Shown here piece by piece: positions 51,801 to 64,000 of a DNA stretch of 64,000 nt (position 1 is the stretch's first letter; each line of letters opens with the position of its first letter). Source of the stretch: Varroa destructor. Taxonomy: Eukaryota > Arthropoda > Arachnida > Mesostigmata > Varroidae. The translations under genes were made by a program, and so were the position numbers. A model generated the notes under the pieces. It did not search any database. It was not told the DNA's origin and worked only from the letters and a program-made list of their open reading frames with translations. The stretch is taken from contig NW_019211457.1 of the NCBI RefSeq assembly GCF_002443255.2, positions 22,134,900-22,198,899 on the forward strand, read 5' to 3'.

Positions 51801-53067
51801 ATGTAACGGCTAGAAATTGCTCTGGCTTACAATTATGCGGTGCCCTATAAAATATGTATGAGAAATTCTAGCGATAATTCATATAACTCCGCTTACCAGC
51901 TTTCTCAACTTAAAAAAATAGGGGCAATCATGTAACTAGCCCGAATCTGAACATTCGCCCTACCAAAATCAAAAAACTATATGCACAATATACAATACGT
52001 TAGCATGGAAACCTTAATCACATTATACACTCGATCTGACTTATGGAGTTTTCTGCCATAAGATACGTTTCTTCCAGCTTGCACGGTAGGAAGCCAAACT
52101 TTGGTTATCTTATAATAGCCGATACCTATGGCGCTTTCTTGGCTGGTTTGAGGGTCACGGCCATATTGTAGCCAGGTAGATGTTCGTCCATTTCGTATGG
52201 ATGCCGAGAAAGCTGACGGATAATCATTACGAATGGACTTCGTACAGTTGTCTCCTCCTCTATTTTCATAGTAAATCTTCATCCGACTATAATCCTATGC
52301 TAGCGTTAGAGTAGCTCTGTTCATTTGCTTGCCGATTGAAGGCCCAACCCTTCATGACCGGCCGAGCAATATTAAGCTTATACGTGCAAGTCGTCGCGAC
52401 TCTATCGGCGCATAGCTAAGAGTGAGATATAGTATTGTATACGTGTATGGTAAATTTGTCTGTTGTCGATAGTCGCTTGTCTACTCGTAGCTACGTCGGC
52501 TTACTGGTCACGATTTTAAGGGGGTACTAATAATTAATAGTATTTCTGCGTTAGGTCTCATTGTGTTATGCGAGCAGTAGCTTGAAAAGGACAAATCGTC
52601 GGTTTTGCTGCTACTGTTGCAGTACTCCCAGAAGCCTGGCTTCTACGAATACCTTTTGTTTACATCAATATTTGCTGTTACCGTCGCTGTTGTTTTAAGC
52701 AGAGACCGTCGCCGACGTTTGACTCTAGCGATCTTTCTTATAGTATTATGCAGTCGGCAGATTTTCTGCTATTTCATTTATTCGTCCCTTCCTCCCTCTT
52801 TTTAAATTCTCCTGCCTAGCGTTTACTAAGCGATTATTTACAAGATTTACGGAAGAAGCTGGTTGTGAACATATATTTTCCTAGTAAATATGCAATGAAT
52901 TGAGGAGGGACTACGTTCGAGACACCCAGTAGAGTCGGCGTGTTTTTATCTTCAATGCGTGCGTATAAAGCCATCCCGTGTCGATGTCTCCCCTGTGATC
53001 AATAAAATGTAAATTTTAATGCCATTATCTACTGTCTTTCGGTGCGTTTCTCTCGGTAAAGCTAAAG
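48831..53067. other. Anonymous DNA, no gene recognised
   Basis: The composition is mixed. Open frames reach about 100 codons (51,977-52,282 minus) but have no recognisable content or splice context. No tandem arrays are seen. Confidence 0.5.
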
Positions 53068-53397
53068 ATGATCGGGACACAATGCAAACAGAGTACGCAT
53101 AATCCGATTTTTACGCTACAATCAAACGTTTCTAAGAGTTATTTTGCCCAACCCGCTGATTTAGATCGAGTAAAGTTTGTTTACATTTGCGGATACCCAC
53201 CCCTTTCAAAAGATGGATTCATTACCAGTCACGTGAATATAAATTATGAAATTTTATACGGTAAAAGTGACAACGAAAAGGAAAACACGAGCAAATTCAA
53301 TTTTGTTTCGTTACTACGCAAGCGTGCGCCCATGCAGCCTATGATGAATGCAGTCATGCCGCGTAAATCAAAACAGCCCAACAACAGCCTGCGTTAG
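53068..53397 (+). CDS. Candidate 109-residue ATG open frame, unidentified
   Basis: The frame starts at a true ATG with A at -3 (AAAGATGA) and ends at TAG. The translation begins MIGTQCKQSTHNPIFTLQS, continues VSKSYFAQPADLDRVKFVYI and CGYPPLSKDGFITSHVNIN, and finishes with a basic tail (LLRKRAPMQP, MPRKSKQPNNSLR). It has no signal peptide or membrane segment. The length is within the range expected by chance in 64 kb, and there is no neighbouring exon or polyadenylation evidence. I list it because its composition is more protein-like than other frames. Confidence 0.2.
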   Translation: MIGTQCKQSTHNPIFTLQSNVSKSYFAQPADLDRVKFVYICGYPPLSKDGFITSHVNINYEILYGKSDNEKENTSKFNFVSLLRKRAPMQPMMNAVMPRKSKQPNNSLR

Positions 53398-56300
53398 ATA
53401 TTTGCCTTTTGAGAAAAGCTCGCCATGGCCATGCAAAGATGAGATCAAACTCAAAGACTACTGCTGGTGCACTGCTTTACGAGCGCTGTCCAATATTCTT
53501 TGACTAGCCCGTCATCAGTTGAGTGTTCCTATTTCTGTCTACTTCTTTTTCTGCATCCAGTCTCTATCTGTCTATACCATAGCCTACCCAGACGCCATCA
53601 TGCGTCTCTTTTGTCGCGTTTTAGAACTCCCATCTAAAACGGGCACTCGTCACAACCACTGCGAGCGGCAGACGTGCGATCACCACGATGACTCGTCGAC
53701 GAACAGTTGGGTGCGATGAATCCTACTGCATATATATATATATATATATATACACATGTATATATGCGGTATATATAGGATCCGCAAAAGACAACTGACC
53801 ACTCTACTCGGAAGAAGAAAGCCTGCGGCATGTTGTGTCATTTTTTTGGCTAGCTATCTGTCAGATCGTCAGCTGTCTGACAGTGTATAGAGAGAGACAA
53901 ACATGAAATCTTTTCTTCCGGAACGCGTTGAAAAGTGGAACAACAAGAGCAGCAGCAGCTGATGTACATAAATATCTGCGTATATAAGGAAACGCACGTA
54001 TATATATATATAAGAAAAAAAATATATGCATACAAAAAAATATCGTATCACGATCTGCATAGCTTGCTTAGGACGAGGAGAACTGAAGCAAAAGATATGG
54101 AAAAGAGCGAGAAATGGATCGTAGAAGAATGAATGAGCGCTTGAAACCGTTACGTGTGCTCTATATTAAATAGAGAACTCGTAGCCCAGATGATACTGCA
54201 CCGTCGCTCTAATTGCCCATCGAATGCTTTCCTCAGATCAGCAGACAAGCACCAGATAACTGATGACAACCGCCAAATCAACATAATCCAATAAAATCAC
54301 ATGCTGGCACGCCACATCGTCACCATCATATACTCATTGTATCTAATTCGTGTCTGTTTGATCCATAAACGAAAGGGAGATGAACAGAAAAGACGCGTGT
54401 CGGTGGAGCGCGTTGCGGAGTCAGAAAACGTTTGGCAGTGCGTTCGCGTTGCGACAAACAGAAACATAGTAGAAATAGATATTGTTTAGTGCTGTAGATG
54501 CTTAGCTGGCTTTTGCAATAGTTCGGTAATCGGCGCTGAAAGGTAGTGCGGTTGATGCTGCACTGGTACAACGTTGTGGACTAAAGTGGAATTCAAGTGA
54601 AGCTTTTATTTCGTCTGGCGTACATCCTGATCCGGCTCGTCGAGAGAGTGACTCGCAAGTTATCTGATTCGTCGCAGAGAAATTAGCAGTAATAGCAACG
54701 ACATCAACGGCAAATCAAAATAGAAGTTTTCGCCGTACCATTAACAGCGGCAATAGACACAGGAAGCACACTTTAGACGCAACCAGTGAAGCCGCAAGTA
54801 AACGGTTATCTTATCACTATCATGACTATTCATCATTTATGATTTACGTGCTCCAAAAAGAACATCAGACTTCGTAAACAGCGTTCAAGACACCACCCGC
54901 TAACGTGGCATATCCCGTGGCACTGAGTAACCTTCCACTAGCGAGCCTCTCCCCCCGCCCCGCGCCCTATCTTTTCCCGTCGCGTTGCCTAACTATTTCA
55001 TAATCGTTCTCTTACCAAGCCGCACGTTTCTAAGGGGAAGTTCAGATTTGGTTATTACTGCTTGAGGGCACACGAGATGCTTCGTGGTTAAGTTATGCAC
55101 TAGAGGAATAACGGCCAGCGCTGCAACAAAAAAACAATGGTCCAACGGCAAAATAACCAAGAGAACAACAGAACATAATATATGAAATTCTACTAATAAT
55201 GTTGTTATTTTTTAACATTGCAGTTAGCAGCCTTCTCCATAGATTGCTGCGTACCAGAGACGACTTATCGTAATCAGCGACAATAACAGAAAATGCTACT
55301 GCAAGAGCAGCGAAATCGAAGTGGGCCGCTGGAAAACAACGATCGTCAGGCGTCATCACGTTCACTTTCGCCCTTGTCATGACTGCGGTGCCGATCTAGC
55401 GGCAGCCATAAGGACCCCGTTGGCACTGTGGTCTTTACAATGACCGGTGCTTGCGATAGTTGATCGCCTCGCTTCCGGGCAACCCTTCCAATGGTGAACT
55501 GTTTCCGCTGTGTAGTAACTCTCGCGGTAATGTTCACGGCATTGTGTATTACATGATCGTTGCACTTGGGCTAAATTCAGCAAGAACAACATTCCTCGGT
55601 GTTACTAGGTTGAGCTTTGCCGCCCAGTAAAATTATGATGCAAATAATTACAGACTCGTCCATTTCCCCAAATGAACTTCGTAACTTTTGTTTGTCGCAG
55701 ACTTCATTCGATAGGTTATATGTGCTAACTCAACACGATCAGTGACCTCCAGCCGATCGGTGATGAAGGATGGCGCTCATTTTACGATCAGTGGATAAAA
55801 TTATGTTGTTCCCAAAACATCTATAGTATTCAGTAAAGTATCAATACGTCTACGCGTAATAAACACTTCTGGAATAAAAAAAAAAAACTCATCTTTACGA
55901 ACGTCGTTCACAGAAAATGCCGTGTTCGATTTGTATTGCGATGCAATCCGTTGTGACAGAAGTAGATCAGACATGCGGGGTCTCGTATTCCTGTGTTTTG
56001 TCCATTTTAAAGAGTGGAAGACGAGTAAGCGTCGAAGGAATCAAGCATCAACCAAATCATCAACGCTACGATGATGACAGTTGCTATCAGTATCAATTTT
56101 ATATACTGTGACTGCTTAAAGCTTTAGAAATCGAAAAGCAGTTACGTAGCCTGGATAATAAGATCAACTAAGAAACGAAATAAATGCTACGGGAAATTTT
56201 CTTTTTATATTAATAGACGCTGTTCTCTCATATGTTTTAATAAAAACATAACGCATCTTAAAATATAAAGGCTATCTAAAAAGCAGTGGTACTATAGCCT

Positions 56301-57245
56301 CTATAAAAAAAACAAAAAAAGATAAAATAAAAATAAAAAATTGTACTGTTTACTGGACACAACGCACCAACCTTTGTAGTCAACCTTTTCTATGTCAAAC
56401 TTAACCCAAAAAGTGGAACTGAACACAGTGAGATATCTCGTTTGCTGTAAAAATGCACACAATAAAGTATACATAAAAATACGACGACCAGAGTACTAGA
56501 CGCCACAGGCTTTCGAACGTAAACCCCACAGCCTCGCAAGCTTCGGTCCATTTTGTTCGAGACGCGGCTTCACCGGTAATGACTTACCATCTATGCGCTA
56601 ACCCGCCAGCCACAAATCTGAAAGAGCATTTACAGTTACATATTCACCATACTCCACGCAGTCAGACCTGACGACGTCAGAGGAAATCGCAGCGAAGAAG
56701 CTGACGACGCCAGTCCCTGAACAGCCTACCATACACGCCGAGCATAACTGACTTGCCTCTACCTGCGCCCTTGCGGCCTCCTGCGCAAGGTCATGCAGAG
56801 GCGGCACGAGCAGAAATAGCAAACTATAGCTACGATCGACTCGTTTTCATGCCATGCAGTACAGAGCTATTCTATTTGAGAACTATCATTGTCATTTTGG
56901 TAAGCCTTCGCCGCTTTGCCTGCCTCAACGGAATTGCGGATGAAGGACAAACGAGCCAAAGACGACTTCGGAGTCGAGGTCGCAGATAGGATAGGTAGGT
57001 AGCCAAATGCCTGTACCGAACTCATTCCTCTTTTTGAAATCCTCCGGCCTTCACCCCAATATTCTTGTTTATCCCAGTAATCCCCATACCTCAATCCTTT
57101 GTTTCTACCTGGTTTTCTAATACACGTGATTAGTTTCGTAGTGCGGCTTGCCCGGTGGTCAATGGCAACAGCGACATGCCCGGACTTCTACGACATGCTA
57201 AATAAATACTTTTCGTGTTTTACGTCTAATGTTTAAGCCATTAAA
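53398..57245. other. Anonymous DNA with microsatellites, no gene recognised
   Basis: The interval contains AT microsatellites near 53,730-53,764 and 54,000-54,012 and an A-rich tract at 55,877-55,889. Region 56,490-56,600 has a B-box-like GTTCGAAAGCC on the minus strand but no matching family tail. No exon is supported. Confidence 0.5.
53730..53764. repeat. (TA)n/(TACA)n microsatellite
   Basis: A TA run is interrupted by CACATG. Confidence 0.9.
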
Positions 57246-57379
57246 CATCACTTCAGACGATTGGCCCTTTCCAGCGCGCAATGATGCTTGTTTAGGTCCG
57301 GATTCGAACCTATACTACCACATGTCCGTAAGTTTAGCAGGTAAACATGGTACTGCGAACACTGTTACATGATAGTACA
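57246..57379 (-). mobile_element. tRNA-derived SINE-like copy with intact B box
   Basis: The minus strand reads ACCATGTTTACCTGCTAAAC, then GGACATGTGGTAGTATAGG, then the B box GGTTCGAATCCGG, then GGGCCAATCGTCTGAAGTGA. Both the B box and the tail are the best preserved of the set. The A-box region has decayed. Confidence 0.65.
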
Positions 57380-57839
57380 CAAAAAACGAGTACCGAACTG
57401 CAATAACTATCCAATGCAACAGATTAATAGAAGTCGTATAAATCGGTGTAATAATAGAAGAAAGGAGGGTACCAAAGTCACGTTATTTAGAATTGCAGCA
57501 AAAGCTGCTTGTATCATTTTTTTAGACTAGATGAGGTGATGGCAAGCCAACAGGAGAAATGGTAATTTAACGTCACGTACGAGTGTGTACAGCAACTAAA
57601 CAAACGTTTGGTATTCAAAGATGTACCTGTAATTGGAAGTGGATGTGACATCTTCACATAGAGGCATTACGCGATCTTATTTTATCTTTCTCTCTTTACT
57701 GTGTTTGCCGTTGATTCGATGGATATTATTATCTTTCAGATTTATTCAGTTTTTGATAATAGGTCTTGTGATATGCAGATACATAGTACTAATCGTCGTA
57801 TTTATGTGTTTTTAGGAGTTCCACGTCCTCACCGTTGTT

Positions 57840-57970
57840 AAGCGTTAGCTCAGATGTCTTACTCCTGTCAGTCTGAGGCGAAGTATGTTTATGCCCGGAG
57901 TCGAACCTAGACCAGCACATGTCTCCAAAGTTGGTTAATAGGCGATCCTGTTACCCACATCGCGGGGGAT
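57840..57970 (-). mobile_element. tRNA-derived SINE-like copy
   Basis: The minus strand begins CCCCCGCGATGTGGGTAACA, matching the head of the 17,400 and 36,261 copies. It then has GGAGACATGTGCTGGTCTAG followed by GTTCGACTCCGGGC. The tail differs from the GGGCCAGTCGTCTGAAG type, so it is either a subfamily or truncated. It lies about 470 bp from the 57,246 copy in the same orientation. Confidence 0.55.
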
Positions 57971-58643
57971 TGTCATATTCGATCCGGCCGTGCGTGAAAT
58001 CGTGGTAACTTAATTAAGAGAACCATGTGGAATTCTCTTAAGAGGTAACCTGCCTTAACGTTTGCGAGAGTGCAACCCGATCAGATTCAGTATCTCTGCC
58101 ATAACACTGTTTTGCAAAGCATTATTGGACTTAGGATATTGACTTTCCGTTTCCATTTATTGGCATATACCTGCTCGTCGACCTGCGACGGCAAAGTTTT
58201 CGAGGCTTACCTTCTAAATACCCTTGAAATAATGAAGTAAAATTCATGGAAAAGATCTGCCTAAGAAATCAATCTTTGTTGGCTCCGAAAGTAATGCCTT
58301 ATTATATATGCGTAGTGCTGAAAGCAACTGGTCGAGTTGGAATGATTTTCAAATAATCGTATAATCTCCTACACCCGTTGACAAAAAGGGATTTCTCCTG
58401 CAGTGGTGTTCTCCTACTGGTATAACTATCTTTGCCTTCATAATATCTACTATATAGAGTGCACCGCAAACGACTGCTACGATTGAGTCAACACGGGGCA
58501 ACATGACATCTAGAAAGCTACTATATGATTGATCCCTTTAAGGACATCTCGTCAAGGTAGAGGTCAAGATTGTTTATTCGGTGATAATGAAAAACAAAAT
58601 GTAATAGACAAGTTATTAACGAAGAGCTACGGTCGTTAATCCA

Positions 58644-58898
58644 CAGGAAGTCATTGGTACCTTTATCCAGCAGATCAATAGCTGTGACAAACTGAAGGAG
58701 CGATAGGCTAGTAAATAAAGTGGTCCTTCATCTGAAGTCTGAATAAAATCGATCAAATTTCCCATAAAGTAAATCCCGAAAAAGCATCGCTTATTTAGAA
58801 TCTGAAGTCCAGCAGCTCCTAACGTTGTTACAAGGGATATTTTCATGTTCAGGCTGTCCTGCAACATGCTTACGATCCATTCGTTGCTAATCGACATA
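58644..58898 (-). CDS. Possible internal exon, unidentified
   Basis: The minus strand has a good acceptor (TTGGGTTTACCATTCACAG, AG at 58,900-58,899). The following frame reads NMSISNEWIVSMLQDSLNMK, then ISLVTTLGAAGLQILNKRCF and GIYFMGNLIDFIQTSDEGP. It reaches a possible AAG/GTACCA donor near 58,664 and stops at 58,616. It is moderately hydrophobic, which could fit a membrane protein, but I cannot assign a family. A plus-strand frame at 59,034-59,168 after a TATATACAG acceptor competes as an alternative nearby exon. Chance is possible for both. Confidence 0.22.
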
Positions 58899-59208
58899 TT
58901 CCCTGTGAATGGTAAACCCAAAGGAGCACAAATCATTCAATATCTATCTCAAATACATGACGGATAGAAATGAAAACCAGAAGTTTCGCACTTTTTATAG
59001 TTGATATGCTTTTATCAATACGTATATACAGTACGGGATAGAATGGAAAGTGAAGAGTTAAACCACCCACGTGGTCAAGAAACAAATCAGCCTTCCAAGG
59101 TTCGTCGGAAACCTTCCACAATAGAAACTGATCCTTTTGGCCTCCGACCCTACATCGCATTTTCGGAACCGGTAGGACGTCTACTTTAGAACAAGGATAA
59201 TAATTCAA

Positions 59209-61121
59209 TTAAGCTACCCGGATGACAGCACAGTTTTGCTAACATAAGTAAGTTTGCTGAGGAGAACTTTAATAATTGCCCCGCATAAAAGTAACGACAC
59301 ACTAGCTTCGCGCTGAGCAATAGTTTTTCAATAACAAATGTTTATATTTTACTATCAAAGCACAAGGCAAGCCAGAAATATTGAAGTTAAGCAGTCATAG
59401 AGTTTTCACATGTTTACAAATTAAAACTAGTGGATGTACTAGCCGACCAAAATGCTCATAACATGCGTTTGTCAAACGCGTATCCTCTGCTGGCCTTCGT
59501 CAACCGATAGTAATCATCACCTATTTAGATCTTTGCGAACCCATCTATGAACTAACGCTAATCATTATGTTAAAAAAACAGAAATTCGAACCAGTATGAT
59601 CAGCAGCTGCACAAGCTTTTCCAGCAATCGATTATATCCGGCGCAGATGGATGATTCGATTTAGGCAAAAATTGATGTTGCTTCTGAAGTTGCTCCGTAG
59701 TTCAGGTTGCCCTAGACCATTTAGAACCTTTTCCAGTTTAATCTTCTCACATAGATCTGTATATAGAATAGCGTTCCACATAATAAGTGGAGCATTTTCT
59801 CAAAAACAGGCACTTACGGACTAAAATGTAACAGGCTTTTCACGGGTGGACCTTCTTGGTAGAAGTAGGTTAGGTTGGACATGGCCTTAATACCCATCTG
59901 ACTTATCAATACAAATTATAGTCATAATAATTGCCTGACACGCATTTCGTCCCCTCTGTGCGTGCCTATCTAAGTTTTATATCACAAACTTTCGTCCCAC
60001 CTTCAACAAGAACCAAGTATAACTGTTTTTTAAGGACGTAATTAAAAATGAAACTGATTTAAGGTGGTTATAAGTAGGCATATTACTTGCTGAGGGAAAG
60101 TTACGCGTTACCCTTTTTGTATCACCTTATTATATTATATATTAATATATATATTATATGTTTTGGGAATATGGTACTAAAAAGTAAGACGTCACGCTCC
60201 TTAACACATTGAAGTCGTTTAAATAAAAACAGCCATTATTTGCAGATATTCTCTAGACGACGTGTGAAGTTTCGATCAGTTGCCAGAGGTTCCAACCTAA
60301 TGTAGGCTCCCTGGCTAGCTAACATGAGATTTCAAATTAATGCTGTCTCACACACATCGTAAAGCTGTTGGCGCACTTCTTGCTTCTTCATTTTTATGTT
60401 TCCGTAAATTCGTTAGTAGCAAGTATAACTCTCCACGTAAATGGACTCCCATATTATATATAGCATGCAATGGAGCTCGCATACACCAAACAAACACCTT
60501 GTTCTACCGTAAATACGCGTATTATTAGAAACTACGATCCGATTGTTTCACGTGCGAATGAATGAAGCTCGAGAATATCGACAAAAAAAATCAGCATTCT
60601 AACAACGGGTTAAACAATAATTAGTGACCTTTTGGGCCTATAGGAGCCCTAGATGGCCAGATAGACACGTACTGTTGTAACTGGGTTAGTAGAACAATAT
60701 TACAATCTTGTATGTATGAGCATTTTAAGCAAGTATACAATACTGTAGAATAAGAAGCCTCGAAATAGGCCTGCAGCGAAAGCTAGCGACCGATGATCAT
60801 GTTTGTTGTTGTTTGACATATATTTATATCACAGGCGAGACTTTAAAAAAAACGACAGGTGGGTAGCATCAGTACAAATAAAATGCCTTGTACATCATAT
60901 AGAATGCATCATCTCGAGAACAAGAGCTCATAGCTACGCTGGCACATTTCTGATGATTAATTAGCGTTGATTCGTCCAGTCAAGTTAGCCATCCAGTAGG
61001 TGGTGGCATTAGTTCAACTTGTCCGGAAGATAGACCGATATAAATACGTTAAAGAAGAAACTATAGGCTACATTCTAGTTGGCGATGAACTGTGCAAGTG
61101 ATGCAACACCGTTTACCCTTT
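59209..61121. other. AT-rich DNA, no gene recognised
   Basis: A decayed tRNA-like element may lie at 60,265-60,345 on the minus strand (TTAGGTTGGAACCTC in B-box position). No other element is visible before the GATA array. Confidence 0.45.
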
Positions 61122-61537
61122 ATAGATAGATAGATAATTGAGATAAATAGATAGATATAGATATAGAATAGATAGATAAATGTAGATATAGAATAGATAG
61201 ATAGATTAATTGATTGATCAGTGGGATTGGTTGATTGATTGGGATAGATAGATTGATTGATTGACCATTAAGACAGATACATTGATCATTAAGATAGATA
61301 GATAGATTGATCATTGAGATAGATAGATAGACTGATCATTAAGATAGATAGATAGATTGATTGATCATTAAAATAGATAGATAGATAGATAGACTGATTA
61401 TCATTAAAATAGATAGATAGATAGATAGATGATATGATTGATCATTAAAATAGATAGATAGATAGATAGATTGATTGATCATTGAGATAGATAGATAGAC
61501 TGATCATTAAGATAGATAGATAGATTGATTGATCATA

Positions 61538-61545
<8 letters not shown>
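61122..61545 (+). repeat. Variant GATA/GATT array with TGATCATTAA punctuation
   Basis: GATA copies are mixed with GATT and interrupted by TGATCATTAAGA or TGATCATTGAGA about every 25-40 bp (for example near 61,283, 61,309, 61,334 and 61,363). This edge zone looks older and more diverged than the core that follows. Confidence 0.9.

Positions 61546-64000
<2,455 letters not shown>

Overview
This window looks like non-coding eukaryotic chromosomal DNA, most probably from an invertebrate such as an arthropod. It is AT-rich, has no long open frames outside tandem repeats, and has no bacterial operon structure. It contains decayed tRNA-derived SINE-like copies, many AT dinucleotide microsatellites, two families of about 60-bp minisatellites, a 25-N assembly gap and a multi-kilobase GATA tetranucleotide array. 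The organism call is inference from architecture; no gene here fixes the taxon.

Layout: 1-22,000 is mostly AT-rich anonymous sequence. Within it, 14,435-15,196 (minus strand) holds the best protein-coding candidate: three consecutive splice-bounded segments in matching phase, ending in a stop codon with a polyadenylation hexamer downstream. A frame-broken coding-like stretch lies at about 9,180-10,800 (minus strand). Two related SINE-like copies lie at 17,055-17,520. From 22,430 to 31,785 a ~60-65 bp minisatellite family (called A here) appears three times, including an inverted junction near 29,008. It runs directly into a second family (B) at about 30,550. B has a 62-bp plus 49-bp composite (111-bp) unit.

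From about 36,600 the DNA is visibly richer in CpG and in trinucleotide runs (CTG, AAC, CGT). It resembles the 5' or regulatory region of a long-intron gene, although no exon could be identified. This zone is interrupted by the N gap (38,976-39,000) and then directly by the large B array (39,001-43,385). That array contains a near-identical 516-bp higher-order repeat. 48,700-61,100 is again mostly anonymous, with more SINE-like copies and weak exon candidates. 61,122-64,000 is a GATA array that runs off the window and includes about 357 uninterrupted copies.

No operon, CRISPR array, rRNA, intact tRNA or complete transposon was found. I did not find a convincing new multi-gene system. The most unusual items are the frame-preserving 111-bp minisatellite with recent higher-order duplication beside a gap, the very long GATA array, and an unassigned minus-strand gene end with short introns.
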